In this document: positions 16,836 to 25,630 of the stretch, piece by piece
Layout of the letters: every line of letters starts with the position of its first letter
How positions within the stretch are numbered: position 1 is the stretch's first letter
NCBI GenBank assembly: GCA_963704585.1
Contig: OY969919.1
Coordinates: 682,001 to 746,000, forward strand
Source: Bog-756 sp963704585
GTDB lineage: Bacteria; Actinomycetota; Acidimicrobiia; Acidimicrobiales; RAAP-2
DNA length: 64,000 bases
Direction of reading: 5' to 3'
The notes under the pieces: model-generated
What the model was told of the DNA's origin: nothing
Databases searched by the model: none
The model's input: only the letters and a program-made list of their open reading frames with translations
Translations under genes and position numbers: made by a program

Positions 16836-17188
16836 TAGCGATCGGGGTCAGCGGCCCGATCGCAAATGCGTTACCGAGCGGGACAACCTTGGCTCCCAGG
16901 ACTATCACCATGGTGCCGCTCGGTGAAAGTTCGCGATCAGCAAGCGTGTCGGCACGGATAACGCGACCCGCAGCCGGCGACGCTCCTATCAATGTCAAGC
17001 CCCTTCGAGGGGCTCCGGGGTGAAGACAGCGGACAGAACATTCATGAGCCACTCGTGTGTCGAGGGCTGCTCTTATGAGGTCACGCGTCTTGGTCAGAGT
17101 GGTCCCGAACCGTGGGTCGGCGGGTCGCCGGTAAGTCAACCCCGGAGGGCGACATTTCAGGGGTGAGCCAGACCCTCGGTCCGGGGAG

Positions 17189-18232
17189 TCAGCCGCGGGG
17201 GAGGTAGCGATAGACCTCGCGGGCGATGTAGCGCTGCAGGATCCGGATGATGTCCCGCTTGGTCCGTCCTTCCTTCACCCGCCGCTCGAAGTAGTGGGTG
17301 GTTTCGGGATCATGCGCAATCCGCACCATGGCGATGCGCCAGAGCGCGCTGTTCGCCTGGCGGTTGCCACCGTTGTGCCGGCGCATGTGTCCGGCGTTCT
17401 TCCCGGAGTCGGCCGGGACCGGGGCCACGCCGCAGAGGTGAGCCCAAGCGGCCTCGGAATGCAGCCGTTCGGGGTTGTCACCGGCCGCCACCAAGAGGGA
17501 CGCCGCGGTGTCGGGCCCGACCCCGAATCGGGCCATCAAGTCGGGTGCGGTGGCGAGTAGGAGCGACTCGATCTTCTCGTCCAACTCGGCGAGCTCGACA
17601 TCGAGAGCTTGGACCCGGTGGGCCAACGAGCAGAGCGAAGCCTTCGTGGCTGCGGTCACCGGATCCGAGGCGCGGTTGGCGCGGAGCTTGGCCGCCTCGG
17701 CCACCAGGCCGGTGACGGTGCGGCCCTTCAGGCGGGAACGGAGCTGGTCAGGGGCGGTGATCACCAGGTGGCGCATCTGGACGATGGCCTTCACCCGGGC
17801 TTGCCGGGCCGAACGCTTGGCCACCACCAGCACCCGGATGGCCTCGACGGAACCGTCCTTGGACTTGCCCGCACCTGACGCCCGACCACTGATGGCCGCC
17901 CGAGCGGCTTCGACGGCATCAAGCGGGTCGGACTTGCCATGGCTGCGCCGGGCCTGGCGGTTCGGTCGATTGACCTCGATGACCTCGACACCCTTGCGGC
18001 GGAGGAACCGGGCAAGCCCCACCCCATAAGAGCCGGTGCCTTCGACGCCGACCTTGGTCACCTGGCCGAACTGCTCGAGCCAGGTCAGCAGCGCCTTGTA
18101 ACCGACGGCATTGGCATCGAAGGATTCGGTGCCGACGAGCCGACCCAGTGGGTCGAGTGCGGCGGCAACGTGCGTGTCGAGGTGGGTATCGACGCCACCC
18201 GTGATGCCTGGGGGAGCTTCTACGATGGTCAT
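17189..18232 (-). CDS. IS110-family transposase (copy 2)
   Basis: The predicted protein is identical to that of copy 1: 347 residues with the DEDD residues D15, E64, D102 and D105 and the C-terminal domain Ser at about 276. The start at 18232 is chosen for the same spaced AAGGAAGGG. There is no frameshift or truncation, so both copies could be active in cis or trans. Confidence 0.96.
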   Translation of the reverse strand: MTIVEAPPGITGGVDTHLDTHVAAALDPLGRLVGTESFDANAVGYKALLTWLEQFGQVTKVGVEGTGSYGVGLARFLRRKGVEVIEVNRPNRQARRSHGKSDPLDAVEAARAAISGRASGAGKSKDGSVEAIRVLVVAKRSARQARVKAIVQMRHLVITAPDQLRSRLKGRTVTGLVAEAAKLRANRASDPVTAATKASLCSLAHRVQALDVELAELDEKIESLLLATAPDLMARFGVGPDTAASLLVAAGDNPERLHSEAAWAHLCGVAPVPADSGKNAGHMRRHNGGNRQANSALWRIAMVRIAHDPETTHYFERRVKEGRTKRDIIRILQRYIAREVYRYLPRG

Positions 18233-18512
18233 GGCCATCCCTTCCTTCCTTAAGCGGTTGAGGGATGGCACGGCCGTCCTGGATCGGAGCGACGGGCGGT
18301 CCGACTTGTTGTCGCAAGTCGGACCAATCACCCAACCTCAGAGACGGGGCGTGCCGTTGTCAATGTGCAACTGGGCGGGCCCGGTCGACGACGCCCAAGG
18401 GCGCCTCATGACTGCAAGTCAGGCCGAATCCTCCAGTGCTCCCGAAGCTATTGAGGACCAGCTGCGAAGCGGTGGACCCTCAAGAGATGTGTGACTAGAG
18501 AAGTGTGAATGA
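18233..18512 (-). ncRNA. Candidate bridge-RNA region of IS110 copy 2
   Basis: This is the counterpart of 14155-14434 with the same 11 bp hairpin (18298-18325). If a bridge RNA is made from each copy, the RNAs would be the same except possibly at the terminal base, so both copies should target the same sequence. Placement is by analogy with characterised IS110 members. Confidence 0.38.
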
Positions 18513-18566
18513 TCAGGGGCAGTGCCGCTTACAACTTGGGAGCCGCAACCGCCAGCCAATGGCGAC

Positions 18567-18782
18567 CTACTTGTGAGATCCCACAGCCCTGCGTCCGTAA
18601 GCCGCACGAATGAGCAATCCGATGACGACCGCAACGGCTGCTACCAGGATTCCACCAACAATCGAGGCGAGCGCTGAGGCTCCTGTGGTGAAGGCGATGA
18701 CGAAATAGATCACTCCGGCCACAAAGCCGGAAATCGCAACATTGCCCATAAATGAACCGAACTTCAGGACTATGGCATGCAT
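18567..18782 (-). CDS. Small two-helix membrane protein, function unknown
   Basis: The 71-residue product MHAIVLKFGSFMGNVAISGF... has two hydrophobic helices (about 13-33 and 37-58) and a basic tail 'RAAYGRRAVGSHK'. The ATG at 18782 has GGGAG 8 bases upstream and is preferred over the longer frame to 18926. No family is recognised with certainty. It begins about 45 bp beyond IS110 copy 2 and matches the inter-IS genes in style (small, hydrophobic, less GC-rich). Confidence 0.6.
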   Translation of the reverse strand: MHAIVLKFGSFMGNVAISGFVAGVIYFVIAFTTGASALASIVGGILVAAVAVVIGLLIRAAYGRRAVGSHK

Positions 18783-18943
18783 GGCTGATCTCCCACCTTC
18801 ACTGCGGAACACCACCTTACCCGCCATTGATGCAGCCGCCCCGGTCCCGGCGGTCTGTGGCACCTTCCACGACGAGTCGGGCGGCGCGATAAGGCATAGC
18901 TCCGGCCCCCAGATCCGTCGATGCATGCGCTATTACGTAGGGC

Positions 18944-19483
18944 GTGACGAACCCGTTTGTGCAGAGCATGGCCAGCAACTTCGATCAAGCGCTGCGGCTG
19001 ATGGAGGCGGCGCTGACGGATTGTCCCGCCGACCTGTGGGAGACGGACCTGTGGCCAGACGAGGCGCCCACGGGTCCGACGCCGCAGGGAGGACTGCACG
19101 GCTCAGCTCCCTGGTTTCTGGCATACCACGCGCTGCTGACTCTCGACTATGACCTCACCGCCGAGTTCGAGCCGTGGAAACCGCCTCAACCCTTTGACGA
19201 GAACACCTATGCCTTTCCCAACCGTATGTTCACCAAGGCTGAACTCCTCAGCTACGTCGAGTACTGCCGCGGGAGGGTGCGCCGAACGCTTGACGCGTTC
19301 ACCGAGGACGCAGCGGCCAGGCCACTCCCTGACGCCCATCGATTCCACGGCATGCTGTACGGAGTGATCGTCGGCAGCATGCCGCTGCACGTCCTTGAGC
19401 ACGCCTCCCAGATCCGTCAATTCCTCACTGCCGCCGGAGTCAAAGTGCAACCCATGCCGGGCGATCGTGGGTACTCCGGGTGA
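18944..19483 (+). CDS. DinB-like (four-helix bundle, putative metal-binding) protein
   Basis: The 179-residue product matches the DinB/YfiT-like layout: an amphipathic first helix ('MASNFDQALRLMEAAL'), a His at about 62 in 'WFLAYHALLTLDYDL', and a late paired-His motif 'MPLHVLEHASQIRQFL'. These His positions form the usual three-His metal site. Members include thiol transferases and damage-inducible proteins, and the specific activity is unknown. The start is a GTG at 18944. It is read alone, between IS110 copy 2 and the P450-SDR operon. Confidence 0.85.
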   Translation: MTNPFVQSMASNFDQALRLMEAALTDCPADLWETDLWPDEAPTGPTPQGGLHGSAPWFLAYHALLTLDYDLTAEFEPWKPPQPFDENTYAFPNRMFTKAELLSYVEYCRGRVRRTLDAFTEDAAARPLPDAHRFHGMLYGVIVGSMPLHVLEHASQIRQFLTAAGVKVQPMPGDRGYSG

Positions 19484-19576
19484 TTCGTGATGGTGATCCG
19501 GCGCCGCGCTTACACGCTACAGAGAGCTATCCCCGAAGTGCCGGTCGTGGATACCCGATGGCTGGCGGACCCGGGA

Positions 19577-20323
19577 CTAGATGTACATCCCGCCGTTGAC
19601 GGCGAGCAGCTGGCCGGTGATGTAGCTCCCGCCTTCCTCCGAGCAGAGATAGGAGCAGGCCGCCGCGATGTCCGCCGGGGTGCCTGCCCGGCCGAGCGGG
19701 ATCATCGGCGCGATCACATCGATGCCCGGGAAGTCGCCCGCCTCGGTCGCCGCACGGGCCATCGGGGTGTCCACCACGCTCGGCGCGATCGTGTTGACGG
19801 TCACCCCCTGGCGCGCCAGGTCGACCGCGAGCGACTTGGTGAGCGCGATCACCCCGCCCTTCGACGCGGAGTAATGAGCCATGTTGGGCGCGCCGGACTG
19901 CGCGCTCTGCGAGGAGATGGTCACGATGCGGCCCCAGCCGGCGGCGAGCATGTCGGGCACGGCGGCCTGCACGCACGCGAAGGTCCCGGTCAGGTTCACC
20001 GCGAGCACCCGGTCCCATCGCTCGGGCGTGATCTCGAGGAGCGGGTCGAACGCCTCGATCCCCGCACTGGTCACCAGGATGGTGACGGGCCCGAGCTCGT
20101 CCCGGACACGGTCGAACGCGGTGGCGACCGCGGGGCGGTCGGTCACGTCGACCTCGACGGCAGCGACCGTCCCGCCCGCCGCGCGCAGCTCGTCGGCCGC
20201 CGCGTCGAGTCCGGCCCGGTCGAGGTCGAGGATCGCCACGTCGTAGCCGTCCGCCACGAATCCGCGCGCGACGCCGAGGCCGATCCCCGAGGCCCCGCCG
20301 GTCACCACCGCGACCCGGCTCAC
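19577..20323 (-). CDS. Short-chain dehydrogenase/reductase, FabG-like
   Basis: This 248-residue classical SDR has 'VVTGGASGIGLGVARGF', then 'LDLDRAGLD' (an acidic residue after beta-2, suggesting NAD), 'TSAGI' at the NAG position, and the catalytic 'ISSQSAQSGAPNMAHYSASK'. The start is a GTG at 20323 that overlaps the P450 stop (GTGA), so it is the second gene of a P450-SDR operon. A likely job is oxidising the alcohol made by the P450 to a ketone; this is inferred from coupling alone. Confidence 0.93.
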   Translation of the reverse strand: MSRVAVVTGGASGIGLGVARGFVADGYDVAILDLDRAGLDAAADELRAAGGTVAAVEVDVTDRPAVATAFDRVRDELGPVTILVTSAGIEAFDPLLEITPERWDRVLAVNLTGTFACVQAAVPDMLAAGWGRIVTISSQSAQSGAPNMAHYSASKGGVIALTKSLAVDLARQGVTVNTIAPSVVDTPMARAATEAGDFPGIDVIAPMIPLGRAGTPADIAAACSYLCSEEGGSYITGQLLAVNGGMYI

Positions 20324-21618
20324 CGTGCGACCTCGGCCGGTGCGAAGTCGGCCGGTCCGAACTCGAGGTGCAGCCGCGAGAGCCCGCGCAGCACCCAGGT
20401 CGGCTCGTAGCGGAAGTGGCGGTCGCCCGGTGGGCCGTGGTGCTCCTCCGAGAGGCGGATATCAGTGAGGCGCGCCAGGATCCGGCGGAGGCTGACCCGC
20501 CCCTCCGCCCGTGCGAGCGGCCCGCCCGGACAGGTGTGGTTCCCTCGCCCGAAGGCCATGTGCGCCCGGGAGTTGGAGCGGTCGACGCGGAACTCGGCGG
20601 GGCACTCGAACCGACGGGGGTCGCGGTTGGCGGCGCCGTTGAGCAGCATGACCGGGGTGCCCGCGGCGACGTCGACCTCGCCGATGGTCGTGGAGCGGCG
20701 GGCCAGCCGGAAGTCCGCCTTCACCGGGCTCTCGATGCGGAGTGACTCCTCGATCACCGGATCGGCGAGCTCCGGTCGCACGCGGAGCTGCTCTTGCAGC
20801 TCTGGGCGCTCGGCAAGGTACTTGAGTGCGACTGCGAGCAGCTTGGCGGTCGTCTCCTGCCCGGCCGCGAAGAGAAACGTGGCGGTGCGCACGACCGCCT
20901 CGACCTCGGGCATGGTCCCGTCGGGATAGGTGGCGAGGGCGAGGTCGGTCAGCACGTCTGCACGCGGCGTCCGGCGCCGGTCCTCGACGTACTCGGAGAA
21001 CCAGCCGTCAAGCCACGAGAGCGGGTTGAGGTCGCCCCCGCCATGGGTCTCGTCGCCGACCTTGCCGGGAGTCGCGCTGAGCCCGAACCCCTCGCGGAAG
21101 CGGGCGTGGTCCTCCTCGGGCACGCCCAGCAGATCGGCGACGACGAGCATGGCGAACGGCTGCGAGTACGCGCTGATGAACTCGCAGGCGCCGGCGTCGG
21201 CGAACTCGTCGAGCAGCTCGTCGGCGAGGCGTTCCATGAACACCTCGTTCTCCTTGAGGCGCTTCGACGTGATGAGGCGCATGAGCAGGGCGCGCTCGCG
21301 GGTGTGGGCCGGTGGGTCCATGGTCACCATGTGCTCGTGCATCGGGAGCTGGTCGCGGTAGCGGTCGATGATCTCGCCGACGTCGTCGCCCTCGAGCGGG
21401 ACCGGGAAGGTCGCGAACGGGCCGATCACCGAGTTGCACGACGAGAAGGAGGTCCCGTCGAGGTAGACCTCGCTCGCCTCGTCGAAGCCGGTCACGGCCA
21501 CGATCCCGCTCGGCAGCGGCAGGACCGGCGAGACGCCGCGCAGCTGGTCGAAGTAGGGGTAGGGGTCCTCCACCAGGTCCGCGTCGGCGAAGAAGTCCAC
21601 GCTCTGCCAGTCACGCAT
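20320..21618 (-). CDS. Cytochrome P450
   Basis: This 432-residue P450 has the haem loop 'AFGRGNHTCPGGPLAR' with Cys at about 363, ExxR in 'EESLRIESP', and I-helix 'FAAGQETT'. ATG 21618 (MRDWQSVDFF) is preceded by GGGAGG at a good distance; the longer frame has no P450 features. It is a paralogue of the P450 at 10467-11741, with the same N-terminal 'DPYPY' block and 'LLMRLITSKRLKENE' segment, so the two probably act on related substrates. It is co-translated with the downstream SDR and divergent from a TetR gene that may regulate it. Confidence 0.95.
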   Translation of the reverse strand: MRDWQSVDFFADADLVEDPYPYFDQLRGVSPVLPLPSGIVAVTGFDEASEVYLDGTSFSSCNSVIGPFATFPVPLEGDDVGEIIDRYRDQLPMHEHMVTMDPPAHTRERALLMRLITSKRLKENEVFMERLADELLDEFADAGACEFISAYSQPFAMLVVADLLGVPEEDHARFREGFGLSATPGKVGDETHGGGDLNPLSWLDGWFSEYVEDRRRTPRADVLTDLALATYPDGTMPEVEAVVRTATFLFAAGQETTAKLLAVALKYLAERPELQEQLRVRPELADPVIEESLRIESPVKADFRLARRSTTIGEVDVAAGTPVMLLNGAANRDPRRFECPAEFRVDRSNSRAHMAFGRGNHTCPGGPLARAEGRVSLRRILARLTDIRLSEEHHGPPGDRHFRYEPTWVLRGLSRLHLEFGPADFAPAEVAR

Positions 21619-21734
21619 CCCCGTACCTCCCGTCTGCCGGCCGCCGGAGCCGGGACGTCGGCGACCGGGCGGGCGGGCAAGAGAATTTTGGCAGTTGCCT
21701 AGCACCGGATCCGGCGTGTGGCAAGTTGGTGGGC
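21619..21734. promoter_or_regulatory. Divergent promoter region of P450-SDR operon and TetR gene
   Basis: This gap of about 115 bp contains a perfect 10 bp palindrome CCGGATCCGG (21706-21715) flanked by two similar elements, TGGCAGTTG (21689-21697) and TGGCAAGTTG (21719-21728). The less GC-rich GAATTTTG stretch nearby could be part of a promoter. TetR autoregulation through this palindrome is plausible but unproven. Confidence 0.4.
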
Positions 21735-22338
21735 GTGGCGAACCCGTCCTCCACCAGGCGCCTCGGCGGCACCGGCTCGAAGACGCGGGCGAAACTGCTC
21801 GACGCCGCCGAGCAGCTCCTCCTCGAGGAGGGGTCCGCCGCGGTCACCTCGCGTCGGGTCGGCGCGGCGCGCGGACCTCACCCCGCAGCTGGTCCACTAC
21901 TACTTCCGCTCGATGGAGGACCTCTTCGTGGAGGTGTTCCGGCGCCGCGCCGAGGAGAGCCTGGCCCGAGCCGAGCGCGTCCTCGGCGCCGGTGCGACCC
22001 TGCGATCGCTCTGGCAGCTCAACGCCGACCTCCGCGGCGCCGCGTTCAACGTCGAGTTCGTCGCGCTTGCCAACCGCCACCCGGCGGTCCGGGCCGAGGT
22101 CGCCCGTTACGCCGAGCGCTTCCGGTCGATGCAGCTCGAGGCGATCGGCGACGTGCTGGCCGACGACGGGATTCCGGCCGAGCGCGTGCCCCCCGTCGGC
22201 GTGCTCCTGCTCATGACCGGCCTCTCCCAGGTGATCCTCCTCGAGCGCGCTCTCGGGGTCACCACCGGGCACGACGAGACCCTCTCCTTCGTCGCGCGCA
22301 TGATCGACGAGCTCGAGCCTCCTGGCGGAGCCGACTGA
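21735..22338 (+). pseudogene. TetR-family regulator, interrupted by a frameshift near 21870
   Basis: The N-terminal helices ('KTRAKLLDAAEQLLLEEG', 'AAVTSRRVGAA') are in one frame from a GTG at 21735. The rest of the helix-turn-helix ('ADLTPQLVHYYFRSMEDLF') and the whole ligand domain to 'MIDELEPPGGAD' are in another. Removing one base in the GCGGCGCGCG run near 21866-21872 restores a normal TetR sequence of about 200 residues, so this is either a sequencing error in a GC run or a recent inactivation. It is divergent from the P450-SDR operon and the likely regulator of it. Confidence 0.8.
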
Positions 22339-22353
22339 CCGGCGGCGAAGACG

Positions 22354-23187
22354 CTAGGCGATCGCCTCGTCGCCGTGGAGGGTCGTGCGGTGCATGTCGC
22401 GGGGGGACGCCGGGTCGTAGGGCAGGGCGCGGTGCAGCACACCCCGGTTGTCCCAGATGACCAGGTCGCCGACCCGCCAGACGTGGCGGTAGACGCGGTC
22501 CGGCGTCGTCGCCTTCGCCAGGACGTCCTCGAGCAGGGCGCGACCCTCCTCCGGTTCCATGCCGACGACGTGGTCCGCGGTCGGTCCGAGCACGACCGAA
22601 CGGCGCCCGCTGCGGTGGCGCCAGACGAGCGGCTGTTCCTTCGCCGGCCGCGTTCGCCACTGCGCGACCTGCTCGGGCGAGGGGTCGGGCTCGAGCCGCC
22701 GCTGCGCAGCCTCGATCGAGTGCACGACGCGCAGCGGGCCCAGCCGTTCCTGCTCCTCGTCGCCGAGTCCCTCGTACGCGGCGTAGGTGCTGGCGAACTC
22801 CGTCTCACCGCCGGTGTCGGCGACGCCGTGCGCGCTGAGCAGCGTCGCCATGATGGGCACGTCGTCGGTGAGGCCGTCGATGTGCCAGTCGAACGTCCCC
22901 CGCAGGTAGGCGGCGGCCCGGTTTCTCGCCGGGTCGAGCGTGACGAGGAAGATCTCGGGGTGCTCGCCAGTGCCGAAGATCTCGACGCGGCCGAGGCGCT
23001 TGCTGAACGCGACCTGTGCCGCGTCGTCGATGTGGAGGTCGCGATAGACGAGGACCCCGGAGCGCTCGAGCGCGTCGAGCGTCCAAGCGGGGACCTCGTC
23101 GTCGTGGAGCAGCCGGTCAAGGTCGACCCCTCTGACCTCGGCACCCACCGTCGCGGTGAGCGGGACCGTCTCGATCGTCGTGGTCAT
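22354..23187 (-). CDS. TauD/TfdA-type 2-oxoglutarate-dependent dioxygenase
   Basis: This 277-residue Fe(II)/2-oxoglutarate dioxygenase has the facial triad visible: H102 and D104 in 'TFDWHIDGL', and H252 in 'NRGVLHRALPY'. An Arg 11-15 residues after the last His ('SPRDMHRTTLHG') fits 2-oxoglutarate binding. Relatives hydroxylate taurine, alkyl sulfates or aryloxyacetates; the substrate here is not predictable. Its ATG overlaps the stop of the acyl-CoA ligase (ATGA), so it is the second gene of a FadD-TauD operon driven from the operator-containing gap at 24.9 kb. Confidence 0.93.
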   Translation of the reverse strand: MTTTIETVPLTATVGAEVRGVDLDRLLHDDEVPAWTLDALERSGVLVYRDLHIDDAAQVAFSKRLGRVEIFGTGEHPEIFLVTLDPARNRAAAYLRGTFDWHIDGLTDDVPIMATLLSAHGVADTGGETEFASTYAAYEGLGDEEQERLGPLRVVHSIEAAQRRLEPDPSPEQVAQWRTRPAKEQPLVWRHRSGRRSVVLGPTADHVVGMEPEEGRALLEDVLAKATTPDRVYRHVWRVGDLVIWDNRGVLHRALPYDPASPRDMHRTTLHGDEAIA

Positions 23188-24845
23188 CGTTCCCTCCTTG
23201 AGCTGTGCGATTCCGCAGCAGCCGTTTCGGTTTCTGGTCCATCCGCTGTGGTCGGATCCGCTCCCGTCGAGGCCGGCGACGGTCCACCGGTCGGCACGCC
23301 GACGTGGGCGCCCTCCCGCAGCACCCGCTTGAGCACCTTGCCCGACGGGTTGCGCGGCAGCGCGTCGACGAACCGGATCTCCCGCGGGACCTTGAAGCGC
23401 GCAAGACGGGCGCGGCAGTGCTCGATCAGCGCGTCGTCGGACGCGGTGCGATCGGTCCGGAGCGCCACGAAGGCGATCGGCACCTCACCCCACCGCTCGT
23501 CGGGACGGCCGATCACCGCGGCCTCGAGCACCGCGTCGTGCTCATAGAGCACCCGCTCGATCTCCGGGCCCGCGATGTTCTCCCCACCCGAGACGATGAC
23601 GTCCTTGAGCCGGTCGACGATGGTCAGGTAGTCGTCGTCGTCGCGAACGCCGATGTCCCCGGTGTGGAACCAGCCGCCGGCGAAGGCCGCGACCGTGGCC
23701 TCGGGATCGCGCCAGTACCCCGCGAAGACCTTCGGGCCGCGCAGCACGATCTCCCCACGCCCGCCGGCCGGCACCGGACGGCCCTGCTCGTCCCAGAGGT
23801 CGAGCTCGAGGAAGAGGCACGGGCGCCCCACGCTGCCGAGCTTGCTGACCAGGTGATCGGCGTCGAGGAACGTGTCACCGGAGACCGTCTCGGTCAGTCC
23901 GTAGGCGTCGGCGAACCACGCCGAGGGGAACGTCCGCCGGATCCGCTCGATGAGCGGGATCGGCATCTTCTCACCGCCGTTGATCACCACCCGGACCGAG
24001 GAGAGGTCGCGCTCCTCGACGTCGGGCAGCGCCATGATCGCGTTGACCATGGCGGGCGCGAGCCAGACGGTGGTCACCCGCGATCGCTCGAGCTCGTCGA
24101 CGACGGCGGCAGCGTCGAACGTGCGATGGACGATGGTCGTCGCGCCGGCGGCGATGAGCGTGGTCGTGGTCAGGTCGAGCGCGCCCACGTGGTAGAGAGG
24201 CCCGCAGGCGAGCCCGAGGTCGGCACCGGAGAACCCGAACTCGACGAGGTGGGCGAGGTTCTTCCAGGCGAGGTTCGCGTGGGTGATCATCACCCCCTTC
24301 GGGTGCCCGGTCGTGCCCGACGTGTACATGAGGCGGTGGACGTCGTCGGGCGCGGCCGGCTCCCATCCGGCGTCCTCGTCCTCGGCACGCAGCGCGGCGA
24401 GCGCGGTCCATCCCCGCGGTGACGGGTCGGCCACGCACGCACGTACCGCCGGTTCCCCGAGGCCCTCGGTCGCCGCATCGGCGAGATCGACGTGCTCGCG
24501 GTCGCAGAAGAGGGCCCGGGCGCCCGAGTGCTCGAGGATGAACCGCACCTCGGGCGCCGCCAGCCGCCAGTTGACCGGCATCGCGATCGCGCCGAGATGG
24601 TTGGCCGCGAAGAGCACCTCGAGGAACTCGGGGCAGTTGTACGAGAGGAGCCCGACCACGTCCCCGCGGCCGAGGCCGCGTCGTCGCAGGCCGGCGGCGA
24701 GCGCGGCCGCTCCGACGGCCATCTCGGCGTAGGTGGTGGTCGTGCCCTCGAAGACGGTGATCGCGCGGTCGGGCGTCCGGGCTGCGTGGTGGGCGAGGAC
24801 GCCGAACCAGTTCACGTCCGCCGGCAGCGTCTGCCCGACCCTCAC
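23184..24845 (-). CDS. FadD-type acyl-CoA synthetase (ANL superfamily)
   Basis: The 553-residue adenylate-forming enzyme has the P-loop-like 'LMYTSGTTGHPKGVMITHAN', 'ADAYGLTET', 'GWFHTGDIGVRDDDDYLTIV' with 'DRLKDVIVSGGENIAGPEIE', and the C-terminal catalytic Lys in 'PRNPSGKVLKRVLRE'. It should activate a carboxylic acid as a CoA thioester via an acyl-AMP. I start at the GTG 24845 (VRVGQTLPAD) because GGGGAGG lies 8 bases upstream; the longer frame to 24977 would run through the operator. About 35 residues after the C-terminal Lys motif form a low-complexity tail. Confidence 0.93.
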   Translation of the reverse strand: MRVGQTLPADVNWFGVLAHHAARTPDRAITVFEGTTTTYAEMAVGAAALAAGLRRRGLGRGDVVGLLSYNCPEFLEVLFAANHLGAIAMPVNWRLAAPEVRFILEHSGARALFCDREHVDLADAATEGLGEPAVRACVADPSPRGWTALAALRAEDEDAGWEPAAPDDVHRLMYTSGTTGHPKGVMITHANLAWKNLAHLVEFGFSGADLGLACGPLYHVGALDLTTTTLIAAGATTIVHRTFDAAAVVDELERSRVTTVWLAPAMVNAIMALPDVEERDLSSVRVVINGGEKMPIPLIERIRRTFPSAWFADAYGLTETVSGDTFLDADHLVSKLGSVGRPCLFLELDLWDEQGRPVPAGGRGEIVLRGPKVFAGYWRDPEATVAAFAGGWFHTGDIGVRDDDDYLTIVDRLKDVIVSGGENIAGPEIERVLYEHDAVLEAAVIGRPDERWGEVPIAFVALRTDRTASDDALIEHCRARLARFKVPREIRFVDALPRNPSGKVLKRVLREGAHVGVPTGGPSPASTGADPTTADGPETETAAAESHSSRRER

Positions 24846-24922
24846 CCGCTCGACCTCCCCGTCGACGTCGGAGGCGCCGGGGCCCCCGGTCGTCCCGGCT
24901 CCATCCGGACCGTGACAGACTT

Positions 24923-24942
24923 TGTACCGACCAGTCAGTCTA
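24923..24942. promoter_or_regulatory. Operator-like site A of the TGTACCGAYC regulon
   Basis: TGTACCGACCAGTCAGTCTA is an imperfect palindrome whose left half equals that of the other five sites. It lies 77 bp from the FadD start and 52 bp from the TetR start, in a divergent gap, which fits a TetR operator with autoregulation. Confidence 0.65.
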
Positions 24943-24994
24943 GCCACGGCGGTCGGGACCGCCGGGGCCGGGATCACAGCCGAGGAGACACGAG

Positions 24995-25630
24995 ATGCCC
25001 GACGACGGCGGCCAGCGGAACCCGAAGTGGCTCGCGCGCCGGCAGGCGATCGTCGACACCTCGGCCCGCCGCTTCGCCCGGAGCGGCTACCACGCGACGG
25101 GGATCACCGAGCTCTGCGAGGCCAACGACCTCGGCAAGGGCGCGCTCTACCACTACATCGGCTCGAAGGAGGAGCTGCTCGGCGCCATCTACGACCGGGT
25201 CATGGACGAGGTCACCCTCGGTGCGACCCATGCCGCCGAGGCGAGCGGGTCACCGGAGGCCCAGCTCGCGGCGCTCGGCGACGAGCTCCTCGACGTCATC
25301 CAGCGGTACCCCGATCACGTGTGGGTTTTCCTGCACGAGTTCCCCGCGCTGACCGGCGACCGGGCGGAGCGGTTCCGCAAGTGGCTCCACGAGTACGAGG
25401 GCCGGGTCGAGGACGTGATCCGGGCCGGTATGGCCGCGGGCGAGCTGCGCGACGACCTCGACCCGTGGCTCACCAGTCGCGCGTGGTTCGGCATGCACAA
25501 CTACACGTACCTCTGGCTGCGCCCCGAGGGCAGCCTCTCGGCACACGACGTCGCCGCCTCCTTCGCCGGGATCTTCCTGCGCGGGATCGAGCAGCCCGCG
25601 CGGCCGGCGGGCGCTCAGGGCGCCGAATAG
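24995..25630 (+). CDS. TetR-family regulator, candidate master of the catabolic regulon
   Basis: The 211-residue protein has an N-terminal TetR helix-turn-helix 'ITELCEANDLGKGALYHYIG' (about 38-57) and an all-helical ligand domain containing 'FLHEFPALTGDRAERFRKWL'. It resembles regulators of CoA-thioester catabolism. It is divergent from FadD, and its own promoter region carries operator-like site A, whose half-site recurs in five other divergent gaps up to 39.5 kb. It is therefore the best local candidate to bind all six. Its last 16 bp overlap the 3' end of the convergent SDR gene. Confidence 0.9.
   Translation: MPDDGGQRNPKWLARRQAIVDTSARRFARSGYHATGITELCEANDLGKGALYHYIGSKEELLGAIYDRVMDEVTLGATHAAEASGSPEAQLAALGDELLDVIQRYPDHVWVFLHEFPALTGDRAERFRKWLHEYEGRVEDVIRAGMAAGELRDDLDPWLTSRAWFGMHNYTYLWLRPEGSLSAHDVAASFAGIFLRGIEQPARPAGAQGAE

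Larger units (their letters stand above)
16974..18521 (-). mobile_element. IS110-family element, copy 2
   Basis: This 1548 bp copy matches 12895-14443 apart from one base missing after 17066 and one substitution at the right edge (A at 18512). It is in the same orientation as copy 1, with about 2.5 kb of small genes between them. The candidate core repeats TCAGGGG are at 17157-17163 and 18513-18519. The near identity implies recent duplication or gene conversion. Recombination between the copies would delete or circularise the island. Confidence 0.9.

Noticed and set aside
14444..16973. A simple composite transposon
   Set aside because: IS110 does not make target duplications or move as paired ends, and both copies are in direct orientation; the pair may have arisen independently. 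Kept only as a recombination-prone interval.
16747..17139. Minus-strand open frame over the edge of IS110 copy 2
   Set aside because: Composition is atypical, no motif is present, and it straddles the IS boundary, so it is likely a chance frame.
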